64,000 nucleotides of DNA from Ruminococcaceae bacterium FB2012 (GCA_900104495.1 FMXS01000003.1:310001-374000), one strand, 5' to 3'. Numbered from the stretch's first letter, positions 7,187-15,508 are shown. A program made the numbers and translations. Notes: generated by a model not told the origin, from the letters alone.

Positions 7187-8920
7187 TTAAAGCTTCCAGC
7201 TTACCGCTTTCTTTCTGTCCTCTACGAAGGTGCGGTAGATGCCTTCCTGCTTCATCAGCTCGGGGTGTGTTCCCTGCTGGACTATCCTGCCTCCGTCGAT
7301 GACGATGATCTGATCGGCGTGTTCGACGGTCTTTAACCTGTGAGCGATCATAATTACCGTCTTTTCCCTGGTCAGCTCCTCGATAGCCCCGGTGAGCTCG
7401 GCTTCGTTTTCGGGATCCACGTTGGCGGTGGCTTCGTCAAGAATGATGATCGGGGCGTTTTTCATTATCGCCCTCGCTATGGAGATGCGCTGCTTCTCGC
7501 CGCCGGAAAGACTTGCTCCGCCCTCTCCGATGACGGTATCGTAGCCCTGGGGAAGGCTCATGATGAAGTCGTGGCAGCGAGCCTTCTTCGCCGCTTCGAT
7601 GACCTTGTCCATGCCCGCTTCCGGGGAGCCGAATCGGATGTTGTTGGCCACCGTGTCCTCAAAGAGGTAGACCCGCTGGAACACAAAGCTGAAATTACGC
7701 ATAAGGCTGTCAAAGCTGTACTCCTTTACGTTCCGTCCGCCGAGGGTGACTTCGCCGCCGTCCACGTCCCAGAAACGGGCCATAAGGCTGGTGAGGGTGG
7801 TCTTGCCTCCGCCGGAGGGACCAACTATCGCAGTGGATGTCTTTTCGGGAATTTTCAGATCAACGCCGTTGATGATCGTTTTGTTCTCGTAGGCAAAGCT
7901 GACGTTTTTCAGCTCAATGTCGCGGCTCACGGGCTCGATGTCCTCGCCGTCGATGTCCATTTCGGGAATGGAAAGTATCTCGTTGGCCTGGTCCACGCAC
8001 AAGCCCACGGAGCGTATCAGCGCGGAGAATCCCGCCATAACGTCAAGGCTCTCGTAGACCATAAAGGAGCTTATCATCATCATTATGCAGTAAAGCAGGC
8101 TCAGACTGCCGTCAATGCAGAAATACACCGAAGCGGCACACATCACAACGCCCGTCAGCTTGGTGACGATCTCCTGCAAACCGATAAAGGGGATGACGTC
8201 AAATTCAAGGTGAGTGTCGCCGTACTGCTTGGCGCGGATAGCTTTTTCCAGCTTCTTTGCCCGGCTCTCGGTGAGGTTGTAGTTCTTGACCTCTGCAATG
8301 CCCTGAATGAACTCTATGACCGCCGCCACTAGATCGTTTGCGGCCTTCTGCTGAATGGGGGCGCCCTTGCGGGTCTTTCTCTGCATAGCGGAATTGATAA
8401 AAGCGTAAACGGCTATCCCCGCCGTGAGTATCAGTCCGATGCGCCAGTCAAAGACATAGACAAACGCCGTGATGACGAATGTGGTAAGTATGCCTTGTGT
8501 GGTGAGCATAACGACTCTCGTGGCAACATCCGATAGATTTTCCATCGTGTTGGTGGTGACGCTGGTGATGTGCCCCAGGCTGTTGTCGTTGAAGTAGCCC
8601 ATAGGCAGATACCGAAGATGCTCGGCGATCTCTATGCGCTTGCCGGCACAGCAGTGATAGCCCGCTTCGGTCTGGAGCATGGTTGTTTTCAGATTGATAA
8701 GAAGCTGTCCCAGCACCGAAGCTCCGAGGATAGCCAGCGCAATCCAGATGTTTTTGTCCGACATATCCTTGTCGATGATGCCCATGACTATCACCGCGAT
8801 AGCGGAGATCCTAAGTGCGGCGAACACCGCCCTTACCACGCCGAGACCGATAGCTATATACAGCTTTCTGCGGTCTCCGGCATTGCAGAAATCAAAGAAA
8901 CGTTTAAGCGCAGCAAACAT
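7187..8920 (-). CDS. ABC exporter half-transporter (permease-ATPase fusion), second of a pair
   Basis: A 577-residue type IV ABC exporter subunit with six membrane helices in the first ~310 residues, then an ATPase with Walker A GPSGGGKTT, signature LSGGEKQRISIARA, Walker B IIILDEATANVDP and H-loop MIAHRL. The ATG at 8920 follows AAAGGAGG by eight bases and shares its A with the upstream gene's TAA stop, so the pair is translationally coupled and probably forms a heterodimer. The sequence style resembles the IrtAB/YbtPQ-like branch often found near TetR regulators; the substrate (siderophore, peptide or drug) is unknown. The longer frame starting at 8956 would overlap the upstream gene and lacks support. 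Confidence 0.9.
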   Translation of the reverse strand: MFAALKRFFDFCNAGDRRKLYIAIGLGVVRAVFAALRISAIAVIVMGIIDKDMSDKNIWIALAILGASVLGQLLINLKTTMLQTEAGYHCCAGKRIEIAEHLRYLPMGYFNDNSLGHITSVTTNTMENLSDVATRVVMLTTQGILTTFVITAFVYVFDWRIGLILTAGIAVYAFINSAMQRKTRKGAPIQQKAANDLVAAVIEFIQGIAEVKNYNLTESRAKKLEKAIRAKQYGDTHLEFDVIPFIGLQEIVTKLTGVVMCAASVYFCIDGSLSLLYCIMMMISSFMVYESLDVMAGFSALIRSVGLCVDQANEILSIPEMDIDGEDIEPVSRDIELKNVSFAYENKTIINGVDLKIPEKTSTAIVGPSGGGKTTLTSLMARFWDVDGGEVTLGGRNVKEYSFDSLMRNFSFVFQRVYLFEDTVANNIRFGSPEAGMDKVIEAAKKARCHDFIMSLPQGYDTVIGEGGASLSGGEKQRISIARAIMKNAPIIILDEATANVDPENEAELTGAIEELTREKTVIMIAHRLKTVEHADQIIVIDGGRIVQQGTHPELMKQEGIYRTFVEDRKKAVSWKL

Positions 8921-10686
8921 TATACATCCTCCTTTACCGAAATATGAGCGTTCCACATCTGCCTGTAAAGTTCACAGCTTTCAAGCAGTTCTTCCTGCGT
9001 GCCCGAAGCCTCAGCTTTTCCGTCATTGATGACGGTTATACGATCCGCCGAGGCTATGGTGGAGAGCCTGTGAGCAATGACCAGCAGAGTTTTGCCCTGT
9101 ACCAGCCTTGCCACCGAGGACTGCACAAGAGCTTCGTTCTCGGGGTCGGTGTAGGCGGTGGCTTCGTCGAGGATTACTATGGGAGCGTTTTTCAGCATCG
9201 CCCTTGCTATGGAGATGCGCTGTCTTTCGCCGCCGGAGAGATGCCCTCCCGCGCCGCCGACCACGGTATCATAACCCTTTTCAAGACCCATGATGAATTC
9301 GTGACAGCCGCAGGCTTTGGCGGCGTTTATAACATCCTCGTCCGAAGCGCCGGGATCGCCCATCCGGATGTTGTCCATTACCGTTTCGTCAAAGAGGTAG
9401 TTGTCCTGGGAAACGTAGGCAATGTATTTGTTATACTCTGTAAGCGGGATGTTTTTGATATCCACGCCGCCGAGAGTTATGCTTCCCGAGCCAACGTCCC
9501 AGAAGGAGGCTATCAGCTTGGCAACGGTGGATTTGCCCGAGCCCGAGGGTCCCACCAGCGCATTGACGGTCCCCTGCTTTATTTCAAGGCTGATGCCGTG
9601 GAGTATCTCCGTGTCCTTGTAGCCGAAGTGAACGTCTTTCAGCAGGATGTCGGTGCCTTTCGGCTTCTCTTTCAGCGTGTCGGGACGGATAAGCTCCTCC
9701 CGTTCCAGTATCTCCGTGGCTTCGCCGATGATCGTCCCCATTTTGGCGATGCCGTCCCAGTAGGAGGCAATTGTCATAAAGGGCGAAACAAGGCCGAGGG
9801 ACAGTATTATCAGCATAAGCAGGTCGCTGCCGGTGACGGTCCCGTTCATGTAGGCTCTTGCTCCGAAGGGCAGCAGGCCCAGCAGGAAGTAGGGCATTAA
9901 CAGCAGCGCGATGTTCTGCCAGAGGTTGCAGCGGCGCATCCAGTCGATGAAGCAGTCGGCGCCCTCCTTGGCGGCGATGACGAACTTGTCGTAGCTGGTC
10001 TTGGACTTGCCGAAAGCCTTGATGACTTCTATCCCGTTGATGTACTCAACAGCGGTGTCGTTGAGGCGCTTGGTCTTGACGAGAGTGTTTTCATAGCTCT
10101 CCTTGCTGCCGATCATCATCAGCGAGAAGAAGAATATCCCGACGGGGACGCATACCAGCGAGATCAGCGTAAGCTTAACGTTTATCGTCATCATATAGAC
10201 TATAAGCGCTATGGGCACAAAGGCGTTTGACACCACCTCGGGGACGATGTGGGCAAGTGTGGTCTCAATGGAATCCACCCGCTCGCAGATGATGTTCTTG
10301 TATGTTCCGCTGGACTGTTCCAGCACCGAACCCAAAGGTATGCGCGACAGCTTCACCGTCAGCCTGCGGCGGATGTTCGCCAGCACCTCAAAGGTGGCCG
10401 CGTGGGAGAGCGTGGTAGAAATGCTGTGCAGCACTCTGCAAAGCACCCAGAACAGCCCCATCATCAGCATATCCTTGGTGAAGTCGGACATGGAGGGCTT
10501 CCGGCCGGTCTCGTGGAGGTCCAGCAGTCTTTTCACGATATCCGCCATATACACATAGGGCAGTATCCCGCAGACCACTTTGCCGAAGGCGAATATCACG
10601 CTCAGGATGTAGTTCGGCTTCTTCTGCCCCGCGAATTCCAGCACCCAGCTTACGGTGCTTCGCTTCTTCTTTTCTTCTTTGGACAT
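8920..10686 (-). CDS. ABC exporter half-transporter, first of a pair
   Basis: A 588-residue permease-ATPase fusion with six predicted helices, Walker A GPSGSGKST, signature LSGGERQRISIARA, Walker B IVILDEATAYTDP and H-loop VIAHRL. Three in-frame starts lie within 12 bases (GTG 10698, ATG 10692, ATG 10686); the last has AGGTGAGG six bases upstream and is chosen. The gene follows the TetR gene on the same strand. The 18-base palindrome at 10709-10726 overlaps its leader, matching the two palindromes in front of the P-type ATPase operon, so a common regulator is likely. Confidence 0.9.
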   Translation of the reverse strand: MSKEEKKKRSTVSWVLEFAGQKKPNYILSVIFAFGKVVCGILPYVYMADIVKRLLDLHETGRKPSMSDFTKDMLMMGLFWVLCRVLHSISTTLSHAATFEVLANIRRRLTVKLSRIPLGSVLEQSSGTYKNIICERVDSIETTLAHIVPEVVSNAFVPIALIVYMMTINVKLTLISLVCVPVGIFFFSLMMIGSKESYENTLVKTKRLNDTAVEYINGIEVIKAFGKSKTSYDKFVIAAKEGADCFIDWMRRCNLWQNIALLLMPYFLLGLLPFGARAYMNGTVTGSDLLMLIILSLGLVSPFMTIASYWDGIAKMGTIIGEATEILEREELIRPDTLKEKPKGTDILLKDVHFGYKDTEILHGISLEIKQGTVNALVGPSGSGKSTVAKLIASFWDVGSGSITLGGVDIKNIPLTEYNKYIAYVSQDNYLFDETVMDNIRMGDPGASDEDVINAAKACGCHEFIMGLEKGYDTVVGGAGGHLSGGERQRISIARAMLKNAPIVILDEATAYTDPENEALVQSSVARLVQGKTLLVIAHRLSTIASADRITVINDGKAEASGTQEELLESCELYRQMWNAHISVKEDV

Positions 10687-10708
10687 TATCATCCTCACCT
10701 TTCTATAT

Positions 10709-10726
10709 AGTTAGCTATTGCTAACT
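10709..10726. promoter_or_regulatory. Palindromic operator O3 upstream of the ABC exporter pair
   Basis: AGTTAGC (10709-10715), four bases, GCTAACT (10720-10726): a perfect 7-bp inverted repeat. On the minus strand it lies between TTGAAC and a TATATA-like element with a long (19-20 base) spacing. The same core occurs at 11537-11552 and 11570-11587. Confidence 0.8.
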
Positions 10727-10734
10727 CCTGTTCA

Positions 10735-10757
10735 AAAAATAACGGCATCAAATGCCG
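10735..10757 (-). terminator. Terminator overlapping the end of the TetR gene
   Basis: CGGCAT/ATGCCG stem (10743-10748 with 10752-10757) with the TetR stop codon inside it, followed on the minus strand by TTATTTTTT. It should separate tetR transcription from the exporter genes. Confidence 0.65.
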
Positions 10758-11365
10758 AGTATTTTTTTCCACCCTGCCGAGAAGAAGGCATCGAGAGTCT
10801 GCGCGTAGTGCATTGCCTCCTCACGGGAGAAACCGTGGATGACCGCCTCGAACAGCGCCGAAACGTTTGCCGTCACCAGCATATGGAACTCCTGCGGGGC
10901 GGGCTCTTTTACGGTCATGCCGTACTCCTTCATCCGCTGAAAATAATCGAGGGTGGAGCGTTCCTCCAGCAGCGCCATATCGTGGATAAAGCTCTCGTAC
11001 CGCGTCCCCCGGGAGCAGCAGATCAGCAGCCGGAACTCCTCAAAGTGGTCGTAGATGAAGCTCATCAGCCACCTGGTCTCGCTTTCGCTCTCGCTCCAGA
11101 GCTTCTGAACGTCGCCGCACTTCATCACTTCGTAACCCCGGTCACAGAACTCCTTGTACTTGGTCATAAGCTCCTTCACCGTGGGCTCCACGAGAGCGGA
11201 GAACATTTCCTCCTTACCGGAGAAGTGACGGTACAGCGCCCCCACCGTCAGCCCTACCTCGGCGGCTATCCTGCGCATCGACGCGCTTTCAAAGCCGTGC
11301 TCCGAGAACTCTGCCACGGCGGCCTTTATTATTTTTTCGTGCATCCCGGATTTGTCCTTGGGCAT
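10748..11365 (-). CDS. TetR/AcrR-family transcriptional regulator
   Basis: A 205-residue regulator. The N-terminal helix-turn-helix is typical (KIIKAAVAEFSEHGFESASM, then MRRIAAEVGLTVGALYRHF), followed by an all-helical ligand-binding domain. The ATG at 11365 has AAGGTGA upstream; a TTG one codon earlier is less likely. It sits between the ABC exporter pair (same strand, downstream) and the divergent small protein/P-type ATPase operon. TetR proteins normally repress neighbouring efflux genes until a ligand binds. Its own promoter is flanked by two near-identical palindromes (11382-11399 and 11439-11456). Which of the two operator types it binds is unresolved. Confidence 0.93.
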   Translation of the reverse strand: MPKDKSGMHEKIIKAAVAEFSEHGFESASMRRIAAEVGLTVGALYRHFSGKEEMFSALVEPTVKELMTKYKEFCDRGYEVMKCGDVQKLWSESESETRWLMSFIYDHFEEFRLLICCSRGTRYESFIHDMALLEERSTLDYFQRMKEYGMTVKEPAPQEFHMLVTANVSALFEAVIHGFSREEAMHYAQTLDAFFSAGWKKILGI

Positions 11366-11381
11366 CAAATCACCTTCTTCG

Positions 11382-11399
11382 GTAAACAGTGTTCACTTA
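11382..11399. promoter_or_regulatory. Operator-like site A downstream of the tetR start of transcription
   Basis: GTAAACAGTGTTCACTTA forms an imperfect palindrome. It is the reverse complement, apart from one central base, of site B at 11439-11456. It lies in the tetR leader, suiting autorepression. Confidence 0.6.
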
Positions 11400-11407
11400 C
11401 ATTTGTG

Positions 11408-11436
11408 ATAATATCACATCCGGCGGCGGTTGTCAA
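11408..11436 (-). promoter_or_regulatory. Consensus promoter of the tetR gene
   Basis: On the minus strand TTGACA (11431-11436), 17 bases, TATTAT (11408-11413), with TGA just before the -10. The -10 is itself inside the palindrome GTGATA-A-TATCAC (11405-11417). Confidence 0.8.
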
Positions 11437-11438
11437 GA

Positions 11439-11456
11439 TAAGTGAACAGTGTTTAC
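11439..11456. promoter_or_regulatory. Operator-like site B next to the tetR -35
   Basis: TAAGTGAACAGTGTTTAC lies two bases upstream of the tetR -35 hexamer, mirrored by site A on the other side of the promoter. Confidence 0.6.
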
Positions 11457-11501
11457 AATAAATTCACAAAGGAACGGTCAGAGGTTTTTTCGGTTTTGCT
11501 A

Positions 11502-11530
11502 TTGACAAGTCCCGTACATTGTGATATTAT
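11502..11530 (+). promoter_or_regulatory. Consensus promoter of the P-type ATPase operon
   Basis: TTGACA (11502-11507), 17 bases, TATTAT (11525-11530) preceded by TGA. It is nearly the same design as the divergent tetR promoter. Confidence 0.85.
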
Positions 11531-11536
11531 ATTATT

Positions 11537-11552
11537 GTTAGCAAGCGCTAAC
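11537..11552. promoter_or_regulatory. Palindromic operator O1 at the P-type ATPase operon start site
   Basis: GTTAGC (11537-11542), AAGC, GCTAAC (11547-11552). It begins six bases after the -10, so a bound protein would cover the transcription start. Confidence 0.8.
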
Positions 11553-11569
11553 GTATATTTTTGCCCAAA

Positions 11570-11587
11570 AGTTAGCCATAGCTAACT
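11570..11587. promoter_or_regulatory. Palindromic operator O2 in the P-type ATPase operon leader
   Basis: AGTTAGC (11570-11576), CATA, GCTAACT (11581-11587). Its arms are identical to those of O3 upstream of the ABC exporter genes. Centres of O1 and O2 are about 34 bases apart, roughly three helical turns. Confidence 0.8.
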
Positions 11588-11613
11588 ATTTTGATACGAA
11601 AGGACGGATCACT

Positions 11614-11889
11614 ATGATCGGAGTAAAACACACGGCACTGTTCCTGGGAGGGCTTTTATTCGGTACGGCAGGCGTAAAGCTGCTGAAAAGCCGCGACGCA
11701 AGGAAGGTTTACGTTCACGGCACCGCCGCCGCGATGCGCGCCAAGGACAGCGTTATGAAGGACGTCACCAAGCTGCGTGAAAACTGCGGAGACATCGCCG
11801 CCGAGGCAAGAGAGCTCAACGTAAAGAAGCGTGCCGAACAGAAAGCGGAAGCTGAGATCATCGAGGACGAGGGAGCCGGTGAGGAATGA
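11614..11889 (+). CDS. Small DUF6110-like protein preceding a P-type ATPase
   Basis: A 91-residue protein with an N-terminal hydrophobic stretch (TALFLGGLLFGTAGVKLL) and a charged helical remainder (RAKDSVMKDVTKLRENCGDI). I recall similar proteins labelled DUF6110 next to this kind of P-type ATPase in gut Firmicutes; this was not checked. The stop overlaps the ATPase start by four bases (ATGA), so the two are translationally coupled. It could be a membrane-tethered accessory or metal-handling subunit of the pump, but no metal motif is obvious. Confidence 0.75.
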   Translation: MIGVKHTALFLGGLLFGTAGVKLLKSRDARKVYVHGTAAAMRAKDSVMKDVTKLRENCGDIAAEARELNVKKRAEQKAEAEIIEDEGAGEE

Positions 11890-13985
11890 AATGTCAGATC
11901 CTGCATGAGTGCAGAGGGCGCATAAGGGTACATATCCTGAACGGCGAGATGACGCTGCATCAGGCGGACATCCTCGAATACTATCTGCGCTCAAAGCCCT
12001 TTACCGAACGGGTGAAGGTGTACGACCGCACCGGGGACGCAGTAGTGTGGTACTGCGGCGACAGGAGCCTTGTCATCAAGGCGCTGGCACGGTTTTCCTA
12101 CAACGACAAACAGGCTGCCGCTCTTGTCCCGGAGCATACCGGCCGGGAGCTTGACCGTGACTTTGAGGAAAAACTCTCGGGAATGATAATCAAGCGCACG
12201 GTCCGCAGATTGCTGCTGCCGCGGCCCGTAAGGTTCGTGCTGTCGGTGCTCCACGCTTTGAAATACGTCCGGGAGGCGCTGGCTTCTCTGGCAAAGGGCA
12301 GGCTGGAGGTGTCGGTCCTGGATGCCACGGCGATAACCGTTTCCCTTATCCGGCGGGAGCAGAAAACCGCCGCTTCGGTGATGTTCATGCTGGGCCTCGG
12401 CGAGCTTCTTGAGGACTGGACCCGCCGCAAGTCCATAGACGAGCTGGCGGGAGTAATGTCTTTGGGTGTGGAGAAGGTCTGGCTCCGCAAGGACGGCACC
12501 GACGTGCTTGTCCGGGTGAAGGAGATACGGGAGGGCGACGAAGTCGTGGTCCGCACCGGCAGCATGATACCGCTGGACGGCGTCATCACCGAGGGCGAAG
12601 CGGCGATAAATCAGTCCTCGCTGACAGGCGAGAGCCTGCCCGTACACAAGAGCGCAGGCAGCTATGTCTACGCGGGAACGGTCATCGAGGACGGCAGCTG
12701 CGTCATCCGGGTGGACAAGGTCTCCGGCAGCGGCAAGTACGACAGGATAGTCAAAATGATAGAGGAAAGCGAAAAGCTGAAATCCCAGGCCGAGAGCAAG
12801 GCCTCCCACCTTGCGGACAAGCTGGTCCCCTTCTGTCTCGGCGGTACACTGCTGACCTATCTGCTGACCCGAAACGCCACAAAAGCGATCTCCATACTTA
12901 TGGTGGATTTCTCCTGCGCTCTGAAGCTGGCAATGCCAATTTCGGTCATCTCCGCCATGCGGGAGTGCGGACAGCACGGCATCACTGTCAAAGGGGGCAA
13001 GTTCCTTGAAGCGGTCTCCGAGGCGGACACGGTGGTCTTCGACAAGACAGGCACGCTGACCCATTCAACTCCCCGCGTGGCAAAGATCGTCACCTTCGGG
13101 AAGATCTCCGAGGAGGAAGCTCTGCGGCTGGCGGCCTGCCTGGAGGAGCATTTTCCCCATTCAATTGCCAACGCAGTGGTTGAGGAGGCAAAGCAAAGAG
13201 GCCTCGACCACGAAGAGCGGCACTCCACCGTGGAATATGTGGTCGCTCACGGCATTTCCAGCACTATCGACGGCAAGAAGGCGGTCATAGGCAGTTATCA
13301 TTTTGTCTTTGAGGACGAGGGATGCACCGTCCCCAAGCGGGAGCAGAAGAAGTTCGACTCCCTGCCGGACGGATATTCGCATCTGTATCTTGCGGTGGGC
13401 GGAAAGCTCACGGCAGTCATCTGCATCGAGGACCCTCTCCGTGACGAAGCGCGGGAGGTCATCGGAAGGCTGAAAGCTCTCGGCATAGGCAAGGCGGTGA
13501 TGATGACCGGCGACAGCGAACGCACGGCGCGTTCCGTGGCGGCGGCGGTAGGCGTGGACGATCTTCATTACGAAGTTCTCCCCGAGGACAAGGCGGCTTT
13601 CATCAAGGAAGAGCACCGTTTAGGCAGGCGGGTCATCATGGTGGGAGACGGAGTCAACGACTCGCCGGCGCTGTCCGAATCCGACGCGGGGATAGCCATA
13701 AGCTCCGGGGCGGCGATAGCCCGTGAGATCGCGGACATAACGATCTCGGCGGAGGATCTTTACTGTCTGCTGACTCTGAAAGAGATCAGCGACGGACTGA
13801 TGAAGCGCATCTCCGCCAATTACAGGACGATCATCGGATTCAACGCTCTGCTGATGCTTTCGGGGGCGGCGGGGATCATCACGCCGACGGTCTCGGCGTT
13901 CCTGCACAATTCCTCCACGCTGGCGATAGCCCTGGCGAGTATGCGCAACTACCTTCCCGGAGAATCGGAAAAAAAGAATAAATAA
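11886..13985 (+). CDS. Heavy-metal-type P-type (P1B-like) ATPase
   Basis: A 699-residue cation pump. Residues 1-75 form a degenerate HMA-like domain without a CxxC motif. Core motifs are present: TGES (247-250, actuator), DKTGT with phosphorylated Asp386, MTGDSERTA, and MVGDGVNDSPAL. The membrane metal site, usually CPC or SPC, reads DFSCALKLAMP (341-351), with Cys344 as the only Cys and Phe-Ser in place of Cys-Pro. This suggests an unusual substrate, perhaps Fe(II) or Mn(II), but sequence alone does not decide. Expression is likely controlled by operators O1 and O2. A long palindrome follows the stop codon. Confidence 0.92.
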   Translation: MKCQILHECRGRIRVHILNGEMTLHQADILEYYLRSKPFTERVKVYDRTGDAVVWYCGDRSLVIKALARFSYNDKQAAALVPEHTGRELDRDFEEKLSGMIIKRTVRRLLLPRPVRFVLSVLHALKYVREALASLAKGRLEVSVLDATAITVSLIRREQKTAASVMFMLGLGELLEDWTRRKSIDELAGVMSLGVEKVWLRKDGTDVLVRVKEIREGDEVVVRTGSMIPLDGVITEGEAAINQSSLTGESLPVHKSAGSYVYAGTVIEDGSCVIRVDKVSGSGKYDRIVKMIEESEKLKSQAESKASHLADKLVPFCLGGTLLTYLLTRNATKAISILMVDFSCALKLAMPISVISAMRECGQHGITVKGGKFLEAVSEADTVVFDKTGTLTHSTPRVAKIVTFGKISEEEALRLAACLEEHFPHSIANAVVEEAKQRGLDHEERHSTVEYVVAHGISSTIDGKKAVIGSYHFVFEDEGCTVPKREQKKFDSLPDGYSHLYLAVGGKLTAVICIEDPLRDEAREVIGRLKALGIGKAVMMTGDSERTARSVAAAVGVDDLHYEVLPEDKAAFIKEEHRLGRRVIMVGDGVNDSPALSESDAGIAISSGAAIAREIADITISAEDLYCLLTLKEISDGLMKRISANYRTIIGFNALLMLSGAAGIITPTVSAFLHNSSTLAIALASMRNYLPGESEKKNK

Positions 13986-13993
13986 TAAAGAAA

Positions 13994-14085
13994 AAAGAAT
14001 AAAGAATAATTAAGGAGTGCGCATACGCGCACGGATCTCAATGATCATCGCCGTAAGGCGATCCCTTAATTATTCTTTATTCTTT
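13994..14085. repeat. Nested palindrome (MITE/REP-like) between convergent genes
   Basis: A perfect 22-bp inverted repeat (13994-14015 with 14064-14085) encloses two separate perfect hairpins: GTGCGC-ATAC-GCGCAC (14017-14032) and ATCGCC-GTAA-GGCGAT (14047-14062). Folded, it gives a three-way junction. It begins within ten bases of the P-type ATPase stop and ends 18 bases before the thrH stop. The outer arms are extremely A/T-rich, unlike neighbours. It could be a mobile miniature element and may also terminate both genes. Confidence 0.85.
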
Positions 14086-14102
14086 ATTATTTATAATTCG
14101 GT

Positions 14103-14711
14103 TCAGTCCATAGCCTTCTTTATTGCGGCGAGGAGCTCGTCGTAGGTCTCGAAGGCGGGGATGTCCGGGTTCTCGGCCTTGATGGAGTCGGTGCTCTTGA
14201 AGAGGAAGCCGGCCTTGCTGGCGCGGATCATGCCAAGGTCGTTATGGCTGTCGCCGGAGGCGATAGTTTCAAATCCAACCGACTGGAGAGCCTTGACGGT
14301 GGTGTACTTGGACTTCTCCACTCTCATCTTATAGCCGGTGATCTCGCCGTCGGGAGCGACTTCAAGGGTGTTGCAGAAGATAGTGGGCATACCCAGCTTC
14401 TTCATAAGAGGGCCTGCGAACTGGGTGAAGGTGTCGCTGAGGATGATGACCTGGCAGCAGCTTCTCAGCTCGTCGAGAAACTCCTTGGCGCCGGGCATGG
14501 GGTCTATCTTTGCGATAGTCTCCTGGATCTCCTTGAGGCCGAGCCCGTGCTCCTTGAGGATATTGATGCGGTATTTCATCAGCTTATCGTAATCGGGCTC
14601 GTCGCGGGTGGTCCTTTTCAGCTCGGGGATGCCGCTTGCCTCGGCAAAAGCGATCCAGATCTCGGGCACGAGAACTCCTTCAAGATCGAGACAGGTAATA
14701 TACATGGCCAT
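14103..14711 (-). CDS. thrH: ThrH-like HAD phosphatase (phosphoserine phosphatase / homoserine phosphotransferase)
   Basis: A 202-residue HAD-superfamily enzyme. It matches the ThrH pattern closely by eye: CLDLEGVLVPEIWIAFAE at the N-terminus, the TRDxPDYDxLMKYR cap segment, motif II VIILSDTFTQF and motif III/IV ASGDSHNDLGM. ThrH proteins hydrolyse phosphoserine and can move the phosphate to homoserine, linking serine and threonine synthesis. The ATG at 14711 has GGAGG eight bases upstream and matches the family N-terminus; the longer frame from 14744 is rejected. It is a single gene convergent with the P-type ATPase. Confidence 0.88.
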   Translation of the reverse strand: MAMYITCLDLEGVLVPEIWIAFAEASGIPELKRTTRDEPDYDKLMKYRINILKEHGLGLKEIQETIAKIDPMPGAKEFLDELRSCCQVIILSDTFTQFAGPLMKKLGMPTIFCNTLEVAPDGEITGYKMRVEKSKYTTVKALQSVGFETIASGDSHNDLGMIRASKAGFLFKSTDSIKAENPDIPAFETYDELLAAIKKAMD

Positions 14712-14889
14712 AACAGATTCCTCCGTTTCTAAAAATTTACACAATGATTATAGCACATATGCCTAAAAAAAACAACAGGTTTTTGTGAACTTTTCTTGCC
14801 TGTCCGGCAGGACGGAGAGGGGTTTACGCGGCTTCTGTTCATTACGATAAAAAATAAAGCCTGCGGGATAATTTTTTTTATAAAAAGTG

Positions 14890-14918
14890 ATGACAAACGT
14901 CCTCGGATGTGGTATAAT
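14890..14918 (+). promoter_or_regulatory. Promoter of the zapA-led gene run
   Basis: ATGACA (14890-14895), 17 bases, TATAAT (14913-14918) with an extended TGG immediately before it; about 70 bases upstream of zapA. Confidence 0.75.
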
Positions 14919-14986
14919 GTTTTTAAGAGTATCTTCTTGTAAAACCTACTTATAAAGTCTATCATTTACCGAAAGGAAACAGTGCC

Positions 14987-15508
14987 ATGAAACACGAAGT
15001 AACAGTCAGGATATTCAACCGCGATTACAGGCTGCTGACCGACGAGACCGCCGAGTACACCCACGATCTTGCGGCGGCTCTCAACCGCCGGATGGCGGAG
15101 CTGCTCAACGGCAAATCCACACTTACTCCCCAGGACGGTGCCGCGCTGATCGCCCTGGAGGCCTGCGACGATCTGTTCAAGACCAGGAGCAATTTTGAGA
15201 ACGTCCGCAAGCAGATCACGGTATATTTCGACGAAGCAACGGCGGCCAAGGCGCGTGCGGAGGCAGCCGAGAAGAAGTGCGCCGAGCTGAAGGCCGCCTA
15301 CGAAAAGGAAACAGCGGAGATCAAGGCCGCTTCCGACAAGGAGATCGCCGAACTTAAAGCGAAGGTGGAGCAGCTCCAAAAGGAAGTTTCGCTGCGCAAG
15401 TCCTTTGCAGCAGAGGATAACGACACGGCCGAGGACATGATCGCCAAGGATATATCCAAGGCTTTGGGCGGTGCGGGAACTCCGCCGAAATACGGTTTCA
15501 GAAAGTGA
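14987..15508 (+). CDS. zapA: ZapA-like cell division protein
   Basis: A 173-residue protein. The N-terminal ~85 residues match ZapA (VTVRIFNRDYRLLTDE, then AALNRRMAELL and ALIALEACDDLF), a promoter of FtsZ filament bundling at the division site. The remainder is a long Ala/Glu/Lys coiled coil and a short tail, making it longer than the usual ~90-110 residues. RBS AAAGGAAA precedes the ATG. Its stop overlaps the GTG start of the U32 gene by four bases. The zapA-U32 pairing is common in clostridia as I recall it. Confidence 0.85.
   Translation: MKHEVTVRIFNRDYRLLTDETAEYTHDLAAALNRRMAELLNGKSTLTPQDGAALIALEACDDLFKTRSNFENVRKQITVYFDEATAAKARAEAAEKKCAELKAAYEKETAEIKAASDKEIAELKAKVEQLQKEVSLRKSFAAEDNDTAEDMIAKDISKALGGAGTPPKYGFRK

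Noticed and set aside
13994..14085. The nested palindrome as an ordinary rho-independent terminator only
   Set aside because: The two inner hairpins and the long A/T arms go well beyond a terminator, although it may still stop transcription.
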